From contig OW804098.1 in assembly GCA_942159475.1 (NCBI GenBank), positions 120,119,374-120,183,373 on the forward strand: a stretch of 64,000 bases of DNA, read 5' to 3'. The DNA comes from Sthenelais limicola. Taxonomy: Eukaryota; Annelida; Polychaeta; Phyllodocida; Sigalionidae. How positions within the stretch are numbered: position 1 is the stretch's first letter; each line of letters begins with the position of its first letter. The position numbers were made by a program, and so were the translations under genes. Below, piece after piece: positions 9,789 through 17,353 of the stretch. The notes beneath the pieces were generated by a model that was given only the letters and a program-made list of their open reading frames with translations, was not told where the DNA came from and searched no databases.

Positions 9789-9800
9789 AGCTAGGAACAG
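9789..9800 (+). repeat. 12-bp target-site duplication, right
   Basis: AGCTAGGAACAG, identical to 9588-9599. Confidence 0.75.
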
Positions 9801-10062
9801 TTTAAGCACAATATTGCAGTGTAGTGAATTACAGGTGATTCTTCAATAAGTTGTGACATTAACTATCGGGCCTCTGATAACCGTCATGTTATTTACTATA
9901 CAACTCAGCTTTGGTTATCTTCTTAAAGTAATTGTATTATTACTATCAATTTAACAGAATTTGCTAAATGTGTAGCGCTGCCAATTGTATATTTTCTGAC
10001 GACCTGACCCGTACACTTTTTTTTGATTCGTGGGCCAAGTGGAAAGTCCCATGAAGGGACGT

Positions 10063-10225
10063 GTTCACCCATCCTCTAAAATTACTCAAATCTAAAATAT
10101 ACGGTTGAACATAACTGATTAGTCATCTTTAAACATGCATTAGATGACAAGTTCTCACCCTAATTTAGCATAGTTTGAGGGATGTGTACAACTTTAGATT
10201 GTGCATTTCCTGAAAATCTGACCCA
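10063..10225 (+). mobile_element. MITE family A, right part of a diverged copy
   Basis: Contains TTCACCCATCCTCTAAAATT, GGTTGAACATAACTGATTAG and CCTAATTTAGCATAGTTTGA, and ends TTTCCTGAAAATCTGACCCA followed by TA. The left terminus is not recognisable. It belongs to the subfamily with TTTAGATTGTGCATT near the right end. Confidence 0.6.
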
Positions 10226-10384
10226 TATGCATATGTACTGGTCCCAAAGCTAAATGTCAGAACATTGTACCAATGAGATCTTTGCAGTTCAAAGGTCACC
10301 ATAAGGAATAGATTAGTTACTTTATAGCTAACTGCCCACACAGACATAAAATATATCAAACATAAATTATAGAAACACTACTAA

Positions 10385-10499
10385 GAAGTCCTCCATGTTT
10401 ACCATCATTAGAATCAGCTTGATCTAATCTATCCAAATATGCTATGATCTCAAAATTATATTTTTGCGACTTGTGACTCATTTTCCTGAAACACATCAC
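10385..10499 (-). mobile_element. MITE family B fragment (one half)
   Basis: Ends TTTTGCGACTTGTGACTCAT then TTTCCTGAAACACATCACA, the best-preserved family B terminus in the window. Upstream it carries CATCATTAGAATCAGCTTGA and ATGCTATGATCTCAAAATTA, matching the right part of the 18,645 copy. The other half is missing. A family A element starts immediately after it. Confidence 0.7.
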
Positions 10500-10502
10500 A
10501 TA

Positions 10503-10690
10503 TGGGTGAGATTTTCAGAAAATGTACAATTGGCAGCTGTACACATTCAATATATTCTTTTGAACTAGGCTGCAATTTGGTCAATAATAGGTAAATCCGA
10601 GTATATCAGAATTGCATTCTTTTGGCTTACAATATGTTCGAGTATATTTTCCTAAAACACATCACATTGCACATTTTCTGATGCCCTGAT
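10503..10690 (-). mobile_element. Mosaic MITE: family A ends with family B terminus inside
   Basis: Left end TGGGTGAGATTTTCAGAAAA then TGTACAATTGGCAGCTGTAC is family A. The right end TTGCACATTTTCTGATGCCC is a decayed family A terminus. Between them, TTTTCCTAAAACACATCAC (10,647-10,665) is a family B terminus. Either a B fragment inserted into A or recombination joined them. Confidence 0.5.
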
Positions 10691-11180
10691 CATCAATATC
10701 CGACTATACTTGTTGTGAGTTTCTCTTTCACAAACATTAAGGTCAAAGGTTGACTAGGAGTTACTCGCATGCACCTGTCAACGGCTCATTACTTTGTCTT
10801 GAGGACATTGACCAGAAGGAAGACAAGTCTTCAGAAAATGTACAATTGGCCGATGATTGGCTGAGAATCAGGTTCAAAATACAGACTTGACACACATCAC
10901 TCTGTGCTGAGGACATTGACCTGAAGAAAGGCCAAGAAAATTTAATTGTGATTCTGATTTTCACCGGCCACACAGACACCAGGAGCCCGTTGCTCTGTTG
11001 TTTCACTAACTATTTGTAATATGTAACAAATTATTTTTACTCAAAGCGAGAGATGATCTGTTGATGTTCTTATCTATTCGGCTATAAAACAAAAAAAGAG
11101 AGAGTTGTGACTGTTAGATAAGTGGTAATGATCATATTGAAACGTTCTAAACGCCTGTAATTTGCATTTATGTAGTGTAG
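10691..11180. other. No gene seen; one MITE A terminus fragment
   Basis: At about 10,830-10,885 there is CTTCAGAAAATGTACAATTG followed by GGTTCAAAATACAG, a short family A fragment. A duplicated phrase (TTGAGGACATTGACC near 10,798 and CTGAGGACATTGACC near 10,907) flanks it. The 81-codon minus ORF over this area is not supported as a gene. The sequence up to 11,180 is the left flank of the LINE; no target-site duplication was recognised. Confidence 0.45.
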
Positions 11181-11601
11181 TTTTTTTTTTTTTTTTTTTT
11201 AAAGAAATTTTATTGAGCTGGTTTTAATGACAGATACATTAATAATCTCACAGACTCAAGTGAAAAAGCAATATCAATGACAAAGAAGGTAGCTAGAGTA
11301 ATTCACAATTTTCGATCGATTTTTTAAATTTAAACATTTTTTCGAATATTATCACAGTTATTAATAAACAATACCTGGGCCTTTTTCATGACCATCAGAT
11401 TAAATATATACAAGCTTACATTTTTTTGCATTATATTTTTATGGACACCTCTCATCAGGGCAAGAATTAGTTGAGTTCAACATCTAGTATGACTAATAAA
11501 AACGACAAAGTTTCATAGATTTCTGATCATCCTTAGACGATGTTACGATAAATCAATTTTCACTCATATTGACTTTCGCTTCACGAACAATTGTGCCATT
11601 A
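11181..11601 (-). other. LINE 3' UTR and A tail
   Basis: From the ORF2 stop to the tail there are about 400 nt of AT-rich non-coding sequence. Read on the minus strand it ends CAATAAAATTTCTTT followed by 20 A. The AATAAA (11,208-11,213, minus strand) lies just before the tail and probably serves as the polyadenylation signal of the element's RNA. A related ending is seen at 17,332-17,353 (plus strand) and near 5,193-5,220 (minus strand). Confidence 0.8.
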
Positions 11602-14496
11602 TTACATCCAATAATCATTCTTCTTAAGGTGTAGCTTAAGAGATGACCATTTCCCATTCCTAAGGTGACAGTTCAATTTGTTCCAGAGTAGCGGACCTAG
11701 ATAGCACGGGCTTTTCTTATATTTTTCATTAGTTGGTTTGTCTATATGAAATACATGGCCATCATGCTGCCTGGTTTCTCTTGTACAAATTTTTGTATCA
11801 ACCACCTTATTCTTTCTGCTATACATTATCCTCAATAACGAGATTTTGCTTCTTTTTTCTAACTTTTCGATTTTACACACTCCACTAAGCTCTTCTGTGT
11901 TTCTTATGTCGTATGGAAAAATGAATCTTATAGCCCGATTTAGTATTCTTTGCAGTTTCGTTCTGACCTTCCCATGGGATAATCCCAATAAGAATAGTCC
12001 ATACTGAAGCAAGGATAATACATGGGTTTTTACGATTAACTTGGCCATATTTGTTGTAAGATACTTCCTTATACGAGATAGCTGTGTTAGTTTATAAATC
12101 GCAGAGTTTTTAACTCTGGTAAAATGAGGATCGAACGATAGATTTTCATCAACTCTGTACCCTAGATAGGTCACAATTTTCTTACACGGAAGTTGTATCC
12201 CATTAATGGTGAGTTTTATTGGATTCGATTTTTTTATTTTATTCAACCTGTTTTTTGTACTGATCATTTGGGTAAGGCATTTTTTTTCGTTTAGCACCAA
12301 CAGGTTATCCCTCATCCAGCAGTTTACTTTGCCTGCAGCTAACTGACTTATCTCTGCACACTTGGTGTTATCTGTACCTGTTACACTTATAGCAGTGTCA
12401 TCTGCGTATAATGTTATGTTAACGGTGTAATCTGGGTAATTTACATCATGTAGACAGTTGGGTAAGTCGTTAATAAATATTAAAAATAAGATGGGGCCAA
12501 GATGGCTTCCCTGGGGTACCCCCCTGCTGATAGGCAGTGCATCAGAAGTAACATTTGATAGACAAGTTTTTTGCTTTCTGTTTGTCAAATAATCAAGGAT
12601 CAGGCTTCTTATTGTAGGGTTAATTTTATAGTATGTCATTTTTTCCTCTAGAATATCATGGTTTAGGCAATTAAAGGCCTTAGATATGTCGTAGTAAGAG
12701 GCAATAGAGCATTTACCCTCGTTCATACCTTTAAAAATTGGTGTTACGAAATCAAAGAGGCTGGTGTCCGTAGACTTATTCCGCCTGAAACCGCCTTGAC
12801 TATCTGAGAAAAGATTGTTAAATTCCATATGGTTAGTAAGAGGGACGCATATTATTTTTTCGAATAGTTTAGACATAACCGGCACAAGGGCAATAGGTCT
12901 TAAATTATTAAATGATCGTAGATCTCCATCCTTGGGTATTGGCTTAATTACGTACTGTTTCCAATCGTTTGGTATTTTACAAGATGATACACAAGTCTTC
13001 ATAAGAAGAGTTATTTGGGGGACGAGAGATAATAAAAACAGTTTCAAAATTTTGGAATTAATCCATTCAAATCCACTATTCTTAGTTATTTCAATCCCAT
13101 TGATGTGTTTTCTTACCAAGGCATCACTTACTTGGATGTTCGTACTACAAGTTAAGGTAATATCATCTCTTAAGTAGGGGGTATATCTTTTTTCAGAGCT
13201 TTCTTTGGCTATACCCAAATTGGCGAAGTATTTGTTCAAAAGGTTACTAGCTTCTTTGTTTTTAACCTCTTTTCCTTCATGATTGAAGCTAGAGGGGAGC
13301 GATTTCTCTTCTCTACCTATCAGAGTGTTAACTTTTCTCCAAAACTTTTTGCTATTCTTACTGCAAGATTGGATTTCTGATCTAATTTCCTCCCTCTTCT
13401 TTCTCTCAACTCCTCGACTGACAATTTTTCTTAGGTCAATGGCTTCTTTTAAGATAGAGTTGGAGCCCGTGGCTTTAGCTCGTTTGAATTTTTTATCTCT
13501 TTCTTTAATTAACTTAATGAGGTCGTGCCCCAGTTTAAATTTCCCTTTTCTGATGATTTTCGTTTCAGTGATGGGACAATTTTTATCTAGGTAGCCTTTC
13601 ATACAAGTTTTTAGGTTGTACCAGATGTATTCGGAACTATTACCACGGTTACCAAAGCTATTTACATCTTCTGTATAGGGTTGAAGAAAGCGTAGTAGGT
13701 GCTCTTCATTTAACTTGTGATATTTTCTACCAACCTTGGACTCTACAGTAACAGTCTCTTTGCTTTTCTTGAACTGGACATATGTACATAAATGGTCAGA
13801 GATGTTATATTCGATTACACCAGAATTATTAATATGCGGGTGATCAGAAAAAATTACATCAATCAGCGAGCTAGAATTTTTTGAGTACCTAGTTGGGATG
13901 ACTATAAAGGGTGACAGGTTAAAATCACTCATCACAGTTTGGAAGTTTCCAACTATATCATTCTGTGCTTCTAGCATGTTAATATTAATGTCCCCACACA
14001 ATATAATATTGGTACCATTTACAGTTGTTTTTATATTTCTCAAAGTATCATTTAGATATTCTATAAACATGTTTCTGTCGCCAGATGGCGGGCGGTAAAT
14101 ATTGATAACGATAACCTTACGCCTCATCCCTGGCTTAATGAGCAAACATTGTATTTCCAGGTCCTTACAGCATTTGTTATTATCATTCAATAAATTATCG
14201 TCGACTTCAAATTCTCTATGAACATATGTACAAATTCCGCCTCCCTTTTTTGTTACTTCGGGATTTTCATCATAGTGTCTATCCACACGAAATAAATTAT
14301 AGTTAGGGTCTGAGATGAGGTTACTGTTATTATCAGAACTAGATAACCAGGTCTCCTGCATACATAGTATCTTAGTAAACTTGTTCAATAAGGTGTTGCT
14401 TATTTCTGATACCTTGTTTCGAAGAGAGCGTACATTGATAGAGAGTAAGCCGTAACCAGGTAAGGACGTAACAGAGTCAAGATCAACCGATTCCAT
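11602..14496 (-). CDS. LINE ORF2: endonuclease-reverse transcriptase
   Basis: 964 aa protein for target-primed reverse transcription: it nicks chromosomal DNA and copies the element RNA at the nick. Residues ~14-245 form an APE-type endonuclease with N21 (SINVRSL), E48 (MQETWL), the GGG loop at 85-87, RPPSGD at 135-140, D169/N171 (CGDININ), LIDVIFSD at 211-218 and the catalytic SDH at 233-235. Residues ~505-790 form the reverse transcriptase: PIPKDGD (519-525), LRPIALVPVMSKLFEK (532-547), GGFRRNKST (568-576), motif A YYDISKAF with D603, GVPQGSHLGP (659-668) and motif C YADD (697-700). The usual second Asp of motif A (AFD) is Asn at 609. The C-terminus has LQRILNRAIRFI (848-859) and LGPLLWNKL (933-941). 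An in-frame TGA nine codons before the ATG at 14496 supports this start. No internal stop. Needs ORF1 in trans or cis for RNP formation. Confidence 0.93.
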   Translation of the reverse strand: MESVDLDSVTSLPGYGLLSINVRSLRNKVSEISNTLLNKFTKILCMQETWLSSSDNNSNLISDPNYNLFRVDRHYDENPEVTKKGGGICTYVHREFEVDDNLLNDNNKCCKDLEIQCLLIKPGMRRKVIVINIYRPPSGDRNMFIEYLNDTLRNIKTTVNGTNIILCGDININMLEAQNDIVGNFQTVMSDFNLSPFIVIPTRYSKNSSSLIDVIFSDHPHINNSGVIEYNISDHLCTYVQFKKSKETVTVESKVGRKYHKLNEEHLLRFLQPYTEDVNSFGNRGNSSEYIWYNLKTCMKGYLDKNCPITETKIIRKGKFKLGHDLIKLIKERDKKFKRAKATGSNSILKEAIDLRKIVSRGVERKKREEIRSEIQSCSKNSKKFWRKVNTLIGREEKSLPSSFNHEGKEVKNKEASNLLNKYFANLGIAKESSEKRYTPYLRDDITLTCSTNIQVSDALVRKHINGIEITKNSGFEWINSKILKLFLLSLVPQITLLMKTCVSSCKIPNDWKQYVIKPIPKDGDLRSFNNLRPIALVPVMSKLFEKIICVPLTNHMEFNNLFSDSQGGFRRNKSTDTSLFDFVTPIFKGMNEGKCSIASYYDISKAFNCLNHDILEEKMTYYKINPTIRSLILDYLTNRKQKTCLSNVTSDALPISRGVPQGSHLGPILFLIFINDLPNCLHDVNYPDYTVNITLYADDTAISVTGTDNTKCAEISQLAAGKVNCWMRDNLLVLNEKKCLTQMISTKNRLNKIKKSNPIKLTINGIQLPCKKIVTYLGYRVDENLSFDPHFTRVKNSAIYKLTQLSRIRKYLTTNMAKLIVKTHVLSLLQYGLFLLGLSHGKVRTKLQRILNRAIRFIFPYDIRNTEELSGVCKIEKLEKRSKISLLRIMYSRKNKVVDTKICTRETRQHDGHVFHIDKPTNEKYKKSPCYLGPLLWNKLNCHLRNGKWSSLKLHLKKNDYWM

Positions 14497-14764
14497 TTCG
14501 GTTACTATTTGATAATATAATCATTTCTCGACAAACCTTATCACGTGTTAGGAACATTTCAAGACATTCAGACTTCAGAGGGTCATACAACAATAAAACA
14601 TCAGAGAGGTGCCATACGTATAGGAATAAGAACGAGTGTAGCCTTGATAGGCTTGGCGACATAGGAGTCAACGCGAGATACAACAAAAGTCGGTTTTTAT
14701 CGGTAACCATCAATTTTGGACCAATATCCTTACTACATTGCTTTGCGGTGGTGGGAGGGAACAT
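14483..14764 (-). CDS. Small ORF in the LINE spacer, overlapping the ORF2 start
   Basis: 93 codons between ORF1 and ORF2. It has a hydrophobic middle (LLLYLALTPM, FLFLYVWHL, VLLLYDPL) and resembles no family I know. Its stop lies just downstream of the ORF2 ATG, overlapping ORF2 by 14 nt in another frame. That layout would suit termination-reinitiation, which some two-ORF LINEs use, but here ORF1 itself ends over 700 nt upstream. It may simply be chance; coding status is unproven. Confidence 0.25.
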   Translation of the reverse strand: MFPPTTAKQCSKDIGPKLMVTDKNRLLLYLALTPMSPSLSRLHSFLFLYVWHLSDVLLLYDPLKSECLEMFLTRDKVCREMIILSNSNRNGIG

Positions 14765-15212
14765 ATATACAAGATGTCATGACAAGGTAAGACTAACTTT
14801 CAAGGATATAGGCAAAAAACTTCCATTCACTAACCTCGATTCAATAATCTTGAGCTTTAGTCGGCCATGTTGGATATTTTGGTACCGGCCGCAGAGAATA
14901 AATTAGCGTATTTAGGTAAAATTGCATAACCGACATGTATGGTTAGCTTGTAGTACAAATAGGATAAATAATGAAAACAGTTGAATTATCAAACCATGAT
15001 AGTATTAATTAAACCTATAATCAGTGATCTTTTTCGATTACCAACCTACGGCATTTGCTGCCGAGTGTCTTCCGGTTTCATGCTTCCGGTCAGCTCCACG
15101 TGTGTTCAAGGTGGCGATGTTTATGTAAACAAGCGTGGTTTAAAGCAGTTTTTACGAGACAATGGAGGTTAAATTTAGGAGTTCTACCTTGTCCAAGGGG
15201 TAAGTCAAATAA
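14765..15212 (-). other. LINE ORF1-ORF2 spacer
   Basis: Non-coding on the minus strand between the small ORF and the ORF1 stop. Read on the plus strand it has a promoter-like look: TCGGCCATGTTGG (14,861-14,873), two CTTCCGG ETS-type sites near 15,070-15,090, CCACGTGTG near 15,097, and an ATG at 15,162 followed by a donor-like GTAAGT at 15,200-15,205. These may mark an internal or antisense promoter of the element, or be chance. A spacer this long is unusual for a two-ORF LINE. Confidence 0.4.
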
Positions 15213-16985
15213 TTACACTTGAGTCATGGCCTTTCTTAGTCCGTCAATAGACTCATTCAGGGAGATAGCCGAAGTGTTTAATTCCGTGCGCAGTCTTGAG
15301 GGGCGTAGTAACAGCGGGGCCGGTGTGCTGGAATGACTGGGTTTCTGTGGGGAAATATCGGCTTCGAGTAAAGTAGGTTCATCTTCATCTATATCAATCG
15401 AGTCGCCAACATCCATGTTAGCGTCTGTTTCTCCACGGGCTTTAGCTGTGGCTGCGTTTTCTTCAGGAGTAGGGTGGTGGTCGAAGAACCGTGGATACTT
15501 GATCTTTTGGGCGGAGGCAGGGCTGAGTTTGCTTTGTTCGATAGGCTGGGGCGGCGGTGACATTGGGGTGATACTGCTCATTTCATGCTTGTATTTTTCT
15601 CTCATTTCTGTTCTTATTTGCTTCAGAACTTCGCCTTGACGGTTAAGACCAGACCAACCTCCAGTCTTGAGGAGAACACTACCTAGGTATACACCACTGG
15701 CCCATCTCAAGTCGTGTGTCGCTTCTATGAGGTTCATATCACCAGTCGACAAGAGTAGAGCTCGTAAGTCCTTATCTTGGTCGAATTTAGCACGAATAAT
15801 GCTCTTCATGTAGGATTCCTCCTTGCGCAGCCAATCATTATCGGGAGTAATCTTGGTACTTATCTCCTTTATTTCGTACGGGTTACGCATACGACTCACT
15901 TTTTTGGCAACCGTGTCATTACCTGTCTTCAAAGCCTTATAGTATACGAATGCGTGCTCGACTGAGCTGAATCGCACACGTTGAAGTTGAAATTCACAAG
16001 GATACATGTTAGATGGCCATGCAAAGCTACTTTGATAAGCCAATCCCCCTGCTACTTTCTGGACCTTAATATTTTCGGGTTGCACTGATTTCGGCAGAAG
16101 GGATAGCTGGTCTTGGGCGTATGTTTTTCCTTTAACCACAACTTTATCGCCCTTAACTTTGGCATCGACGTCAAGGTTTGTTAAGTTGGCTTTCTTGGCA
16201 ATTTGACGAATTAAACCGCGGTGACGACGTACCTCAGGGTTAATGTCTTCTTCCAAGGACCAGTGGCGATGCGCAGGATATTGGTTGGGAGGAAATAGTT
16301 TCGCGTCGAAGAGTTTACCCTTCACCATCATGAACTGCTTTTTGTCCTTAAGATATTTGAAGCGGACTGATATGGGGTCTGGCCGTCTATGCCCCTGACC
16401 TTTGTGATGAGAAACAATCCTATACGTTTCATCAAGTTGGTTAACACTGAATCCAGGGATTACCAATTTAATCACTTCGGTGCATCTATTTTCCACAATT
16501 TCATCTCTCTTAGAGAGGATACCATTGAAAATGACACAGTTTTGGCGGAGCTTAGTGTCCATATCATTGTTTATTATTTGTTGTCTTTTTAACTGGTCTG
16601 TAAGATGGTCAACTTTATACTCCAACTCGGCTAACTTGTTCTCCAACCTTGTTGTTTTTGCAGAGCGTCTGTTATTGGTGAGGATCTCTTCAGTGAGCCC
16701 AGTTGCGACTTCGGAACATAGCTGTTGAGTATCCGCGACCACGTTGACGATCTGGTTATGATTAACGCACAGAGAGCGGATCGCTTCAGTTTCTGTTAAA
16801 TCCGGATTAATAAGCCAGGGATCATCAGGAATGGGATTCATCGTGGAGAGAGCAGTATTCTTCTTTAGTTCAGGAGAATAACCAGTCGGTCCTGCCGCAT
16901 TTCTCTTCATAACAGAGTTACCATATGCAGTGACGGCTGTGTTTAGTGTTTGTGTGTCTGACAGACTGACAGTGGCTGACAACAA
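15213..16985 (-). CDS. LINE ORF1 protein: coiled coil, RRM-like, C-terminal domain and NADAR
   Basis: 590 aa. Residues ~108-148 form a coiled coil (RLENKLAELEYKVDHL). Residues ~148-225 look like the RRM of L1-type ORF1 proteins (NCVIFNGI, then DPISVRFKYLKDKKQFM). Residues ~240-300 match the L1-type C-terminal domain (SLEEDINPEVRRHR, VVVKGKTYAQDQL). This part should bind element RNA and multimerise. Residues ~318-460 are a complete NADAR (YbiA/DUF1768) domain: WPSNMYPCEF, FSSVEHAFVYYKAL with E343 and K350, IIRAKFDQDKDLRALLLSTG, LIEATHDLRWASG and GWSGLNRQGEVLKQIRTEM. Family members remove ADP-ribose from guanine bases or handle ADP-ribosylated riboflavin-type intermediates. The tail (470-590) is Pro/Ser-rich with an acidic patch (DIDEDEPTLLEAD) and is probably disordered. 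The start is the first Met of an open frame; Met26 or Met49 are alternatives. Confidence 0.88.
   Translation of the reverse strand: MLSATVSLSDTQTLNTAVTAYGNSVMKRNAAGPTGYSPELKKNTALSTMNPIPDDPWLINPDLTETEAIRSLCVNHNQIVNVVADTQQLCSEVATGLTEEILTNNRRSAKTTRLENKLAELEYKVDHLTDQLKRQQIINNDMDTKLRQNCVIFNGILSKRDEIVENRCTEVIKLVIPGFSVNQLDETYRIVSHHKGQGHRRPDPISVRFKYLKDKKQFMMVKGKLFDAKLFPPNQYPAHRHWSLEEDINPEVRRHRGLIRQIAKKANLTNLDVDAKVKGDKVVVKGKTYAQDQLSLLPKSVQPENIKVQKVAGGLAYQSSFAWPSNMYPCEFQLQRVRFSSVEHAFVYYKALKTGNDTVAKKVSRMRNPYEIKEISTKITPDNDWLRKEESYMKSIIRAKFDQDKDLRALLLSTGDMNLIEATHDLRWASGVYLGSVLLKTGGWSGLNRQGEVLKQIRTEMREKYKHEMSSITPMSPPPQPIEQSKLSPASAQKIKYPRFFDHHPTPEENAATAKARGETDANMDVGDSIDIDEDEPTLLEADISPQKPSHSSTPAPLLLRPSRLRTELNTSAISLNESIDGLRKAMTQV
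15606..16034 (-). other. NADAR domain segment of LINE ORF1
   Basis: Codons ~318-460 of ORF1. The order of conserved blocks follows the family: an N-terminal S-N-x-Y-P-C strand, the E-H-x(6)-K helix, the A-K-F-x(5)-L-x(2)-L-L-x-T-G helix, the E-A-x(2)-D-x(2)-W-x-x-G loop and the G-x-N-x-x-G end. No gap or stop disrupts it. It is placed between the nucleic-acid-binding C-terminal domain and the disordered tail, so it is an insertion at the end of an otherwise ordinary ORF1 protein. Confidence 0.88.
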
Positions 16986-17230
16986 TGGAGCACTGACAAC
17001 AATGGAGCACTACAATGCTTGGAATATCGCTCACTTGGATGTTTTTTTAGCGATTATGTGCGAACTTCAAGTTTGAGACACAAAAATCGTGCAGATAATG
17101 CTGACGGAGAACTTTACGGACTGTTTCACAATAAAAAATACTCCCACCTATATACAGATTACTTCGTAGCGAAGGTAAGGGCTCTTAGTCAAAATTCTCA
17201 CGTTTGGCGGGTATGTCGGCCATCTTGCGA
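16986..17230 (-). promoter_or_regulatory. LINE 5' UTR with YY1-like motif
   Basis: About 245 nt upstream of the ORF1 start. On the minus strand CAAGATGGCCG (17,217-17,227) matches the YY1-type site that lies near the 5' end of mammalian L1, where it positions transcription start. Here it is close to the estimated 5' end, which supports full length. Similarity is by motif only. A direct duplication ACAACAATGGAGCACT (near 16,978 and 16,995) sits just at the ORF1 start. Confidence 0.45.
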
Positions 17231-17234
17231 ATAG

Positions 17235-17353
17235 TAAATTCTATTTGATTGATTAGTTATGATATGTCTTAAATTAAAAATGTAAATACCTTTTTAGGAG
17301 ATGGGACCTACCACATTGTGGATATCTTCCTAATAAAATTCTTTAAAAAAAAA
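17235..17353 (+). mobile_element. Plus-strand LINE 3' tail fragment
   Basis: Plus strand reads GGAGATGGGACCTACCACAT, GTGGATATCTTCC, then AATAAAATTCTTT and nine A (17,345-17,353). The end AATAAAATT-CTTT-A(n) is nearly identical to the tail of the minus-strand LINE (AATAAAATTTCTTT-A20), so a 5'-truncated relative seems to lie head-to-head with it. The left boundary is uncertain. Confidence 0.45.

Larger units (their letters stand above)
9465..10012 (+). mobile_element. Decayed MITE family A split by insertions
   Basis: The left part (9465-~9570) has GTGCAATTTGCCTTCACCAA then TCC and ATTCAATATACAG. The right part (~9945-10,012) has AACAGAATTTGCTAAATGTG then GCCAATTGTATATTTTCTG and CTGACCC. The two are separated by about 370 bp containing the SINE-like element at 9600-9788 plus unassigned sequence. 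The left terminus is strongly mutated. Confidence 0.5.
11181..17230 (-). mobile_element. Apparently full-length two-ORF LINE with NADAR-bearing ORF1
   Basis: About 6 kb on the minus strand: 5' UTR, ORF1 (16985-15213), spacer, ORF2 (14496-11602), 3' UTR and a 20-nt A tail (T20 at 11,181-11,200 on the plus strand). ORF2 has an APE-type endonuclease and a reverse transcriptase with intact catalytic motifs and no RNase H domain that I can see. That, and the C-terminal LQRILNRAIRFI and GPLLWNKL motifs, fit the CR1/L2/Jockey side of the LINE tree; the clade is inference. Neither ORF has a stop or frameshift, so the copy is probably young. The 5' boundary is estimated from the last recognisable element-like motif at 17,217-17,227. 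No target-site duplication was found. Confidence 0.85.

Noticed and set aside
12815..14098. Plus-strand ORFs of 66-120 codons inside the LINE
   Set aside because: Antisense shadows of ORF2.
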